Assembly (NCBI GenBank): GCA_003049485.1 | Contig: PYST01000193.1 | Span: 1-64,000, forward strand | DNA length: 64,000 bases | Reading direction: 5' to 3' | Origin: Ophioceras dolichostomum | Taxonomy: Eukaryota; Ascomycota; Sordariomycetes; Magnaporthales; Ophioceraceae | Shown here: one piece after another, positions 11,161-21,249 of the stretch | Numbering within the stretch: the first letter of the stretch is position 1 | Layout of the letters: every line of letters begins with the position of its first letter | Notes under the pieces: model-generated | Seen by the model: only the letters and a program-made list of their open reading frames with translations | The model's database searches: none | What the model was told of the DNA's origin: nothing | Position numbers and translations under genes: made by a program

Positions 11161-13023
11161 TGCGTCTATCTCTTCGACGTTCCGTGTAACTTCGGCCTGA
11201 AGAATTGGTGCTTGTCCGTGGAGGGGAAGTCAAGTTTGATGGTGGGGTCGTCGGGTCGACTGGTGCAGTCAAGCCGTCAGTGCTTTGGGACCTGAGTAAC
11301 TGCAGGAAAAGGCAAAATACAACCCTCCCTGCCCTTTTGCTGCTGGAGAGCCTACGTAATAGGGTGCGTCAAACAGGAAGCTAGAAAACTGGAATCGTGC
11401 TCCTTTCTGTTCGTCCACCATATTTTTTTCTTCACCGTCCCATTTCTTCCGTGTGAAATTCACGTTTGTGTGTTGTGATTCTGCAGTCGGGCGGCATGCT
11501 GGTCCGATAACGGAAGGCGAATGGTGGGGTAGAAAGTATCATCACTGGATAATACGGCGGGGATGGGAAGGGATGAGGGGTAGAGAATTCCTGGCTGATG
11601 ACTCTTCGAGTGCGACAATTCATGCATTGAGTTTTGCAGAGTGGTTCTACATATGTCGTATGTAGGTGGGAGGGTGGATGCGATGGGGAAAGCGAGAGAA
11701 GAGGAGAGATATTGAGAAGAAGCGAAAAAAAGAATTTTAAAAAGGGGAGACTTGAGAGCAAAGTGTGGAGGGCTCTCGGCGAAAAAGCATACCACCACTG
11801 ACTGCAACAGCGAAATATTGAAACGCCATATCACAGTAGTATCATCACAACGAACCACACACACCATCACCGATGCTTTCGTCACTGATGTATCCCTCAT
11901 AGGTGTGAGTCGTCCTCCGTTGAGAGTGCATGTGCAGTACCTATGTACCCACGCCATCAAGCACACGCAGGTAACGGCTCCGTGCGAAGTGCCAGTCCGG
12001 CAGGTTGCGTGAGCGGGGGTGGTTGGCAAGAGGAACGTTCTGTTTTTAGGATCGGGGGAAGCGAACACGCAAAAGGAGAGAGAAGACTGGAGGGATGCAT
12101 GTACCGGGACTGCGCATCAATTACCTCAATATACATATGTACGAGCAGCAACTGTACAGGACCAGCACACCACCGAGACCACCTAACCTTGGTACTCAGC
12201 ACAAAGACCCAGAATCAAAGACGCACGCATGCGGAAGTAAGCTCGGGCCACCACCCACCCACACTTTCGTTCTTCTCGCCGGCCAACTGGCTGGCTGGCT
12301 CGCGGATCCGTTTCCCGCAGGTTTTCCTGGAGACCCCACTCGCGTGTTGCCCGCCTCGCGCATGGGCCACATCACTCACTATGCTGTGGAAAAAAAATAA
12401 AACGGGGCCAAGAAAAGCCCAAACTGGCTGGCTGGCTAACTCGGCTGAGTGGCTGGTGACGACAGGGGGTGTGTGGGAATTTTTGGCGCGGCTCTGCACA
12501 GCTGCGTGACCGCCGGCCGGATCCATGACCCAAAAAGGGAGAGAGCAAAAAAAAAAGTCTTGGCAAGGAAGGGATAAGGAGCGATAGGAATCGAGATCTC
12601 GGAGTGGCCCGTGCTTTTTGTTTACAGGCACGGAGATAAACTCAAGAAGGACGGTTTTTGTAGTTGGTGGATGATGCCTAAGGTTGTTGAGTCTCACATC
12701 CTTCTGGTCTTGCGTAAAATATGGTGTTTTTGGTTCATTCGTTGAACAAATTTCTCTTTTGGGGGTATCTCAAAAAGTATCCGGCTCCCATTTCCATGGG
12801 GCCTTTCCCGTTCCAGCCCTCCCTATCCAGAACCTTGCCGTCCCCCAAAATTCGTCATTATGAACCAGTGATGGTCTCATGTGGCCGGCCCGAAAGCCTT
12901 GCGCGTTTAGTTTGTACGTGGTCTATATATACAGGTCATACGTTTAGAAGTTGCAGAAAAAAAGAATAGAATGTGAGGTGAACAGCCTCTCATGGATACG
13001 CCTGATCCATCTTCAGGGATGGT
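11161..13023. other. Intergenic: LYS9 5' flank and 3' flank of the next minus-strand gene
   Basis: No exon is recognised. The segment should contain the LYS9 promoter (proximal to 11160) and the 3' UTR of the gene ending at 13024. Open frames of up to about 200 codons here (for example on the minus strand near 11460-12068) have Ser/Cys/His-rich compositions and no domain. Confidence 0.55.
11598..11606 (+). promoter_or_regulatory. Candidate Gcn4/CPC1 general amino-acid control site
   Basis: ATGACTCTT lies 438 bp upstream of the LYS9 start. It contains the RTGACTC core bound by Gcn4/CPC1 bZIP proteins and, from memory, equals the functional variant at yeast HIS3. Lysine genes are classical targets of general control, so the position makes sense. 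It is a single copy and binding is inferred only. Confidence 0.4.
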
Positions 13024-14286
13024 TCACTCGTTTTGCTCATCGCCCTCGGCATCTTTATCGCCGTTGGCTTCGTCATCATTATCGTCGTTGTCGTCAGCGT
13101 CCTCTTCATCGTCCTCGTCCTCGTCCTCGTCATCCTTGACTGGAGGCTCCCATGCGTCCTCCAGCTTCAGGCCCTTGCCTTGGGGCTCCGGGTAGTTGTA
13201 GCCGGTGCCGAGGAAGGGGGCCGTCGGGGACCGATACTCGAGTATCTCGAGCTCCAGCTTCTCGGGCGGGTCGTAGAGGCCCATGCCGATCAAGATCTCG
13301 CCTTCCTCCTCGTCGTCCTCGAGCGCCTGGTACGGGATGGACTCATCCGACGTAATGACAGGCTCGGCCACGGACGCCGCCGCGCGGTTGTCAGGGGTTG
13401 GGGGCGCTGCGGACTTGTCAAATCCGTTCGCGACGAAGGAGTTCCACTGAGAGGCAGTGTCCGACGGCGTCGTGTTCGCGGAGGTGGACTGCTCGGAGCA
13501 CTGGCTGGTTGGTTCAAGCAAGCCTGGGCAGTCCGTAGGAGAACCCATGCTGCCGTTGCTCCGCTGGACAGAGCTACACAGCCAGCCGTCATTGGAGAGG
13601 TAACGTGGCGGTTCCAGGGTGGGCTTGGGCAGGGTGATCGGAGAGAAAGCGTTGATAGGAGAGCCGTATTCTGAGTAGATGGTAGGCGTCGGTGGGTACT
13701 GGCGCTGGTACTGAGCAAAGAAGTCGAGGTCGCTGTACGACGGGAAGGGATACTGAGCGACTGGCGACGGCTGTTGCTGCTGATGCGCTTGCGGTTGTTG
13801 CTGGGCCTGGACCTGGAGTTGGAGCTGATGTTGGGCGACCTGCGACGATGATGGGTGCCAACTCACAGGCCTGGCAGACCTCTTCATCGGGTCGTCGATC
13901 GATGACTCGGATACAGGGGTTGGCAGGTATGCCTGCTCGAGTAGTTGTTGGTTCCGGCGAGTGACAAGTCCGTCGTTCATGAACGTTCTCCTCCGCGCCT
14001 GCATTATCGCTGACCTGGGGCTGTTGCTAGCACTGCTCGTCGACGGCTTGGCCACACGCACGGAACCCGCGACGTGCTGTCCGGCGACGTGCTGGGCATA
14101 CTGCCCGTGGCCGTTCGACCCTCGCGAGTACCGCCTCGGGTGGTTCATGCTGATCTGATTTGAGAGATCGTCGAGGAACATCGCGTCTGAGGCATATCCA
14201 GAGGGCGGTTGGCTGACTTGGCTCGCACCCATGTACGACGACGACATGGGCATCATGGTGGTTGGTGGTGGTCCGACTACGAACAT
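13024..14286 (-). CDS. Conserved-looking low-complexity fungal protein with acidic C terminus, function unknown
   Basis: One exon of 420 residues from the first ATG. The N-terminal third is Pro/Met/Ser-rich. A basic segment (about 90-140) holds RRRTFMNDGLVTRRNQQLLEQAY and RPVSWHPSS, which has the look of a conserved fungal block. Then come a Gln-rich tract (about 145-175), a Ser/Thr-rich stretch, a block with GEILIGMGLYDPPEKLELE and PQGKGLKLEDAWEPP (about 320-385), and a terminal run of about 35 Asp/Glu residues. No catalytic motif or DNA-binding domain is seen. A Gln-rich tract plus an acid tail suggests a nuclear or scaffold role, which is inference only. The frame stays open 5' of this ATG and a good acceptor lies at 14314, so the true start may be in an upstream exon. 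Its 5' side faces a 12-kb gene-poor region. Confidence 0.7.
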   Translation of the reverse strand: MFVVGPPPTTMMPMSSSYMGASQVSQPPSGYASDAMFLDDLSNQISMNHPRRYSRGSNGHGQYAQHVAGQHVAGSVRVAKPSTSSASNSPRSAIMQARRRTFMNDGLVTRRNQQLLEQAYLPTPVSESSIDDPMKRSARPVSWHPSSSQVAQHQLQLQVQAQQQPQAHQQQQPSPVAQYPFPSYSDLDFFAQYQRQYPPTPTIYSEYGSPINAFSPITLPKPTLEPPRYLSNDGWLCSSVQRSNGSMGSPTDCPGLLEPTSQCSEQSTSANTTPSDTASQWNSFVANGFDKSAAPPTPDNRAAASVAEPVITSDESIPYQALEDDEEEGEILIGMGLYDPPEKLELEILEYRSPTAPFLGTGYNYPEPQGKGLKLEDAWEPPVKDDEDEDEDDEEDADDNDDNDDEANGDKDAEGDEQNE

Positions 14287-14313
14287 GTGCGGATTAAGAG
14301 TGTAGAAAGCGTA
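14287..14313 (-). other. Possible coding extension of the 13-kb gene behind a splice acceptor
   Basis: Reading upstream of the annotated ATG in frame gives YAFYTLNPH then Met. It is preceded on the minus strand by a pyrimidine tract ending CTGCCTCAG. An in-frame TAA lies about 60 nt further up and there is no ATG between. This is the pattern of an internal exon boundary, so an upstream first exon is likely, but I could not locate it. Confidence 0.4.
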
Positions 14314-14526
14314 CTGAGGCAGTGGTGGTAGAGTTGAGGAGGAGGGGATGGCTACCAGAGTGCCGGCTTATATCTCATGGAAACATGAGAGCGAGATGAT
14401 GGTGGAAGGGGGGTTCGAAAAGGCTGCGAGGTTTGGTCTCTATATGACAGCGAGGAGGGTGCCGTGCCGTGGATGGGTAGATGTAGTATCAATAGACATG
14501 GTAGAGCTATGCGTGGCCTTGGCTAG

Positions 14527-14542
14527 AGTAGTAGCTACTACT
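14527..14542. repeat. 16-nt perfect palindrome (AGTAGTAG/CTACTACT)
   Basis: AGTAGTAGCTACTACT equals its own reverse complement. It lies in the 5' flank of the minus-strand gene at 13 kb. Confidence 0.8.
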
Positions 14543-17404
14543 AGAGTGGAAGGACACCACGACATGGACATGGGCATGGGCATGGTGATGGATGGAAGGC
14601 ACGAAGGGTGAGAGGAGCAATAAATGAAAACGGGGCAGTTTGGCTTGTAGTTGTCTGTCACGGTGAGTGTGGGTGGTTTGACTGGAAGGAGCAAGAGAGG
14701 TCGTAGTGTTTCTCCTGCGTCATATGGCGGCGGCAGGGATGCAGCGGCGACTATGGTCTGGTTCCCTCTCCACGACGACCTACTTTGGACCTTGACCTGA
14801 TACTCCAAGGTCTGCATGCACAAAGGCAAGTACATGCTTGGTGTGGCCTGCATGGCGTGTGGGACTGTGTGGGAAGCAAAAAGTGCATGGAAACATTTTT
14901 TTTTTCCAAGCCGCAGGCTCGGAGATGGATGCGGCAGCGTGGGCCGCGTATCGTTGGGTGCCGCCGACTCTGAGAATGGGGAGAAAAAGAGGGAAGGGGG
15001 GTGTGGTGCGTAAGGGGGTGAGCGAGAGTTTGCATGCGCATTTGTGTGTGGGTGGTGGTGCGGACTGAAGAAGGGCGAAAGGGTGGTGGTGGATCAGACC
15101 GGGTTGCAAATGTGGATTGGAAAATGGGCTCGGTTTGAGTGTGATGGGCTAATAATGAGAGTTGTGGGCGGCCGTCAACAAGGGGGGTCAAGGAGCGAGA
15201 AGGGAAGAGCGGCCTGCTAGAGGGGTACGATTTTACGGACCGCGCTGCAAGAAGGCATCCGGTCAAGGCTAGGAGATGGATGATGGATAGACGGACGGAG
15301 GCGGCGCCAGTGGAAAATAAGGGACTCCCTGATCGATGAGAGCTGGCGCCGGCCTTGTGCTGACAAGACGAAAATACGTACTGCGGACGGCAGTACATGC
15401 TCAAGGACATGTCGGGATACAAATGCTGCTTGCACGCAACCAGTCACAACCGCCATCCTTACATCTTCTCGCGTGCGCACTTGCATTTGAAAGTGAGCAG
15501 CGCGGGAAAGCCGCATTTGCGTACCGACCTAGCGAAGCACCACCTCCTGACTCTAGTGGCATCCGTGCGCCTAATGTGTGTATGTAGTGACCTTCAAAGT
15601 GCCTATGCAAGCTGCTTCGTCGGGTGTGAACGAGGGCGGGCGTTTGACTGCGAGGGTGCAAGCGTGCGTGTTGGTGTGTGCATGTGTACGTGAGAGACAA
15701 ACGCTGGTGCATGTTCTTCGTGGCGCATTCCGCCCATACTTTGTCGTACGTGCTCTGTCCCGTCGTGACAAGTACTCTCCTCGTATGAAAGGACGTGCAT
15801 CGTCATGACAATCGAGTGTCGAGCTGGAAAGTTGGCCGCTTGACCGCCCACATCCTCTTTGGTTGGGGAGCCTGGCCGCGTCGTCGACGTAGTTTCCGCC
15901 CCGTGGTACCAAGGTACGTGGAATTGTCCAGAGTAGGCGCCTGATGATGGTGGAGAGGCAGGCCCCTCACTCCACGGAACCAGACCCCTGCCCCTAGCGG
16001 TTCTCGAAGAAAAAAGTCAAAAAGAAGCGTGGCGAGCGTGGGTGTGGGGCGGGATGAAAGCTGGGAAGAAGGAAGGAAGGAGGCAAGGGAGGGAGGAGTG
16101 AGGGAGTGGGATGAGGAAAAGGTACGGGCCAAGGTACGAAACGGAACGACGCTCAGCTCTCTTTCCGGCATGTGTCTTGGATGGATGGACAGATTGCTGT
16201 CTCGTCTCGTCGTTGTCGTGGTCGGTCGGCCTGGCCTCGCCGCCTTTCAGGGCGGCATCTGATTGCTGTCCCGTAGTCGGTACAAATTGTATGTACAAGA
16301 GGAAGGTATCTTCGGTACTGTGTACGTAAGAGACGGGCGGGTGTCACCGCAGAAGTAGTGGAACGCGCTCGCACATGGGGTACCAGTACTACCACCACTC
16401 TCCACTTCATCAATAATTTCAAGCAGGAGGGGCAATGCTTCAGTTGAGGCGGGCAGCGGATTGTCTTGTGGGTTGTGTGTTGTTGCCGTAAGTGCTGGTG
16501 ACCAGCGGCGGCGAACTTACGGGTCTTCTATTTCCCCCTATTGGCGGCACGAAGAGCGGTACATGGACATGGGGCATGACGCCGACCACGACTGAGAGAA
16601 AAAAAGAAAAGAAAGCCGCCGGACAGGGGACCATTGGATTCAGGTGGTCCGTGGGGCCTGGGCCGTGGGCTGTGGGAAAGGGGCAAACTGTTGTGGTCGG
16701 TGGCAGGAGCCTCCTTCCGGTCGCTACCATGTTTTCGGCAAGCGTCATTTTTCATCTTTTTTTGCGGATGGGCAGGCATCTGGTCGCCGGTCCCCACGTA
16801 TCACAATTCGAGACGATTTGGCATGGAGATTGGCTAGCTTGTTAGCCACAGATTGGGGGTGTGAAGGCGTGAGTGCGTGTGCGTGTGGGGTGGGGGAGGG
16901 GAAGCCCATTCGTCCAGGGCATCCCAGTTCTGCTTGCCAGTCATTCCCTCCATCATCAAGGATGCGTCGACATCAGGGGTGGCTCTCGCTTCCTGCGCCT
17001 CGGCCGATGAAGACGGGCGGTCACTGGACGCAGGCGGACGAAAAGCCTGGCTCTTGCCTTTTCAATCTAGATGAGGGGTGTGCCGGTGGGGAGGAGGCGT
17101 TGTTGTATCCACTTCCTCCCCCAACAGAAGTGTGAGGCCCGGGAGAGCAAGGGCAAGGGTGGTATTGTTTTTGGTCTTCCATTTTGAACGGGCCAATTCG
17201 GTCCATGTTGTTGTCAGCCTGGGAGCTGCGGGCTCGGCCGGTCAGCAATTTTGGCGATCCAGGGGGGGTGTGCTGTAACAACCCTCGCATTCTAGTGGGG
17301 CGTGATCTGAGTGAGACTCACGAGAAATTGAGAATCCGTGGCTGCCCACAGGACCGCCTGTGGTCCCCCTTTCTTTTTGTCCTCGCTCGCGGAAAAGGAT
17401 TTCA

Positions 17405-17431
17405 CCCCCCCCCCCCCCCCCCCCCNCCCCC
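17405..17431 (+). repeat. Poly-C run with one unresolved base
   Basis: A cytosine homopolymer of about 27 nt contains the only N in the window, at 17426. The true length is uncertain because of sequencing or assembly difficulty. The complementary G run could form a quadruplex. Confidence 0.95.
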
Positions 17432-20170
17432 TCCCTCCCCGCTTTAACCCTCATCAACTTCGCGCAGCTCTTCCTCCAAGTTCCCACCAGTGGCCTGGCT
17501 CCCTGTTCCCTGGCTCCCTGGCTCCCTGGCTGGTCGCCTTTCGAGTCCAAACCAAACCACGGTCAATGCGTAATGTTCCTCTCCGCCTCCGCATGCAGGT
17601 CACAAGCTGAATGCTCTGGTCAATGTGCCATGATCCTTCCTGCTAAAAAGAAGTTGTGCCACACTTCAAACCCCGACCACATCGACCGTTCGTTCTTGTT
17701 TCCAGCCATGTCGGATGGGCACCTTCGTTCACGCCTTGTTGGCTCTCCCTCGCTGGCTCACTGCCGCACCGTCCTGCAAATCCACCAATGAGCCAGCCCA
17801 CTCCGAGCTAACAACATGCCTGCCTTCGTGCTGGTGACCGATGCAGCTTATTTGCCTCGTTCCCTTGCTTTGTAGGTGTCTTACAACATGGATGTATGCG
17901 TCTTGCCATCTGAGCGGCACATCCACTCATTCATCCATTTGGCCGATTTGGAAATGCCAAACGCGCATTCTTCGCCTCATGCTCCTCCTCCTCCTTCCTA
18001 CAGTACTTCACATCTCTCCCTATTCTGGCCCCGTGTCCGCCCGCCTCGTCTCGTTACCTCGTTTATGAACATCGTTGTCATGATAGGGGTACGGTATGGA
18101 CTGAGATTCCATTAAGGTTCATACTGGTGCCGTGTCGTCGTGTCTGCCGTCCCGACTTTACTGCATTAAGAAGATGTGAACCATTGACCACTTGTGTACC
18201 TCGCCATGTCAAATCCGGCGGGGGCAGGCCGGAAGGCAAATGGGGGAAGCGAGCGAGTGAGCGAGTGAGCGACGGGATGGCGAGTTATTCTCTGCCTTTT
18301 TCGGAGCCACTCGAGTGGCTTTGCCTTTTTCTCAGGCCGCAGGTTTTGGATTGAGTCGTCACAATTTACTCTGTCAGAGAAGGGCCGGCCTTGATCATCA
18401 TCGGTCTTCGTCTGGCAATAGTAATTATTAGTACATACATTGGCAGGGTGGGTGGGTAGCTGCATGCCGCTATGGCCATGGCCAACTATGAGCGACTTTG
18501 TGTTAATCCACCTGCGGATGAGATTCAGGCCCGAAGTGTGTGGGCTTGTGGAAGAGAAAGGGCCGGATGCTGGCTCAGCACAGCGCCTGTGGCCGCATGT
18601 TCGCATGGATCACTGCTGAGGTACGATGCGTGTGCCAGCTCCTTTGGCCATTTGATTTTCGTCAGTGAGACTCTAGGGCGGCACAGCGCTGAATGACGGT
18701 TCCATTAGCGTTGTGCATGCCTGCTACAGGACGTGCTGCCTGCCCTGCAAGGGTTATGGCCTGGGCTGGGCGTTCGCTGTGAGATGCACTGGTTTTAGTG
18801 GATGGGTGTGGGAGGCCCACTCTCATGAGGGACTCTGTCCTCTGGAGGGGCTGGGCGGAGGCAAGACGGAGGAAAATGCTAAATGTTCTGGGATGTGGTC
18901 ATGGCCCGCTAGATTAACCCCCGGCATCCCTTCGCCTTTGCCGGTGGGGTTACGCTCGAGGTAACGAGGGGAGAACAACATGCTTCAATCTGAGCGGTTT
19001 CGTCACGAGTCCAGCCTGTCTAGGGGATTTTATCCAATAGTCTCACGCCCCCTCCTCCCCATCCCCGTCCAGACTGAATAGCTCTCGGTTCGATCCTGGG
19101 TGTGTTTTCTCGAGCCTGGCAGCCTGGACAAAATGCTGCGCGATACGGAATACATGCCTACTTGCAAACTCACAGGCAGGGGCGGAACGACGATCAACAG
19201 CAAGGACAGGTCACCTTCCATTCTTGCCAAAGAATCCTCGGCCATGACAACGGCTAATAAGAAACAATTTGCCATGGTTCTGCCTTGAGTCGGTCGCTCC
19301 ATCCGTTCAAGCAAGGGCTTGGGGCCTTGCACAGTCGTGACCGTCGACCCTCTGACCTCTCTGGTCTCTCACTTGCTGCTCCTCCCTCGACCGCCACTCA
19401 CAAGTACATACCTCCGGAGGTACCCTTTGAGGATCGAAAACTCAGAACCATCAATCAATAAACCGCCGTATTGATATCCCGTGCCATGACATCGACCCCG
19501 TTTTGGTTGGCTGCAGCAGCAGGAGCAGCATCAGCAGCATCAGCACCAGCACTTGGCCACCAACTAAACTGTCCGACCGTTGCTATTCGACGATGTGGCA
19601 CACGCGCAACCATGGCCCATGGCTTCCTAGCCCGGCCAGCCAGATTTCAGGGTCTCAATTTTGGGCATTCGGACAGCCACCTGGATTTGTCGCGTCTGGT
19701 CCGTTCCCCCTTTCTCCACCCATGTCGGTGACGGTGAACAACCACGGAAACTGGAACGAAGAAAGGGCGGTGGGCGTGTACGTGTGGTGCGGTGGGCTCC
19801 GGTGGGACCCGCGCCGCAATGTGATGCCTGCTTGCCTTTGCTGGCCTCCCCTCTCCGTCAATCCGTCCAGGAGGCGGGAGGCGGCCGCATTACGAGCCCC
19901 CGAGAGCGAGAGCCAGGGAGTGGAGTGATGGAAGAAGTGGGATGACGAGTTCCCTCCGCTTCTTCCTTCCCCTCTTCCTCCTTCCCCTCGGCCTCCTCGT
20001 CCAAATAAAGACGACCCAGAACCGGGCCCGCGATGATGAGTCCTCCTGCATGCTAGCCCATGCTGCGTTGTTGCAACGAATTACCAGGCGTAGAAGCCTA
20101 CAAGTAGTCGCGTAAGGCTAATACACAGGTACCTGAAGTACCTAGTCCTACTATGGCAAGAGTATAGAGG

Positions 20171-20194
20171 TACCTACTACTATAGTAGTAGGTA
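20171..20194. repeat. 24-nt perfect palindrome
   Basis: The sequence starting TACCTACTACTA at 20171 is followed directly by its exact reverse complement, ending at 20194. A related palindrome lies at 14527. It lies in gene-poor DNA beside further GGTACCT words (20130-20180). Confidence 0.85.
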
Positions 20195-21236
20195 TGCATC
20201 CATCCAAATTCCATACTGGGTTCTAGCATCCGGGCCACCGGCTGGTCGACCCAAGAAAGCCAATGTCAAATCAGTTATTATTATACCTCGCACGCTTCGG
20301 CTTAATTCATACCGCGTAACCATCCCTGGAGGAAACGAGGCCCGATCTTTCAAGCCGGCCTTGTAGGTGGATAGCATCGGACCTTGGCGGGTGAGCTCCT
20401 TCCTCTAGGGTGCTCAAGTTCAGCCAGTCGAGTGACTCGAGTCAAGTCGGGTCGAGCTGGGTCGAGTTGGGATCGAGTTGAGTTGATGAGCATGCTTCCG
20501 AAACCAACCGCGCAAGTGATGTTGTTGCGTAGCAGTGGGTGTGCGAAGATCTGGGAGCTGCATGACGATTCGCCGTCCCTCTTCCCGCTTTTGCTTCTGA
20601 AATATTGAGTTCCCGGCTAACCAGTGAGAGAGTACGGAAGAGGCGGAAGAAAGTTGGCTCAACTAGGCTCGGGAAAGACATGTGCCGGGCGTTGCATCGC
20701 TCTCCATACATACAACTAACAACTACCTCGGGTGCATACACGGGCATACAGGAGTCAAGAACGACACTCCGAGTTTCATTCGTATCTTGCCGTCACATAA
20801 AGAGAAAGGGAATCATCCGCTCTTCATCAAGTCATTATTCTTCAGCCGCCGAGCTTCGTCAGAGGAGAGACACAGTCCTTCCTGTGCAATACTCCGTAGG
20901 TGTATGCATGGAGAATGTACGCGCATCAAGAAGTATACATACCTCATGGAGGTATTTTTTTTGCCATTGAAGGCTCAGAGCACAAGCGAATCGCTTCATT
21001 AGTATTCAACTCGGCGGTTGTCTCGCTTATTGCGAAAGTTAAGAGGCATCAATGATGCATTTTGTCCCACACGTTTTCGGTTCCGAGCTCACCCGCTAAG
21101 ACATACCAAACAGTGCAAGGTGAGGGCTGGGCGCACTTTGCATTGTGTTTGGTGGTGGGTGGTGTTCTGGTTCTGTGGCTCTGTGATCAGTGTGGTGAGC
21201 AATGAGCATCACCAGGGCGGGACAGGGAGTCGGAAA

Positions 21237-21249
21237 GGGGGGGGGGGGG
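21237..21249 (+). repeat. G13 homopolymer
   Basis: Thirteen consecutive G residues in gene-poor DNA. Possible quadruplex former or length-variable site. Confidence 0.9.

Larger units (their letters stand above)
14287..17404. other. Gene-poor region, part 1: upstream of the 13-kb gene
   Basis: I see no supported coding exon apart from the possible 27-nt extension at 14287-14313. On the minus strand the region just upstream is pyrimidine-rich (14315-14345), like a splice acceptor tract. A 16-nt perfect palindrome of TAG/CTA units lies at 14527-14542, followed by ATGGGC-type short repeats (14560-14590). It probably contains the promoter and perhaps a long 5' leader of the 13-kb gene. Confidence 0.45.

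Noticed and set aside
19060..19110. tRNA-like T-arm (GGTTCGATCC) near 19086
   Set aside because: The T-stem pairs only with wobbles, and no A box, acceptor stem or anticodon arm is found upstream.
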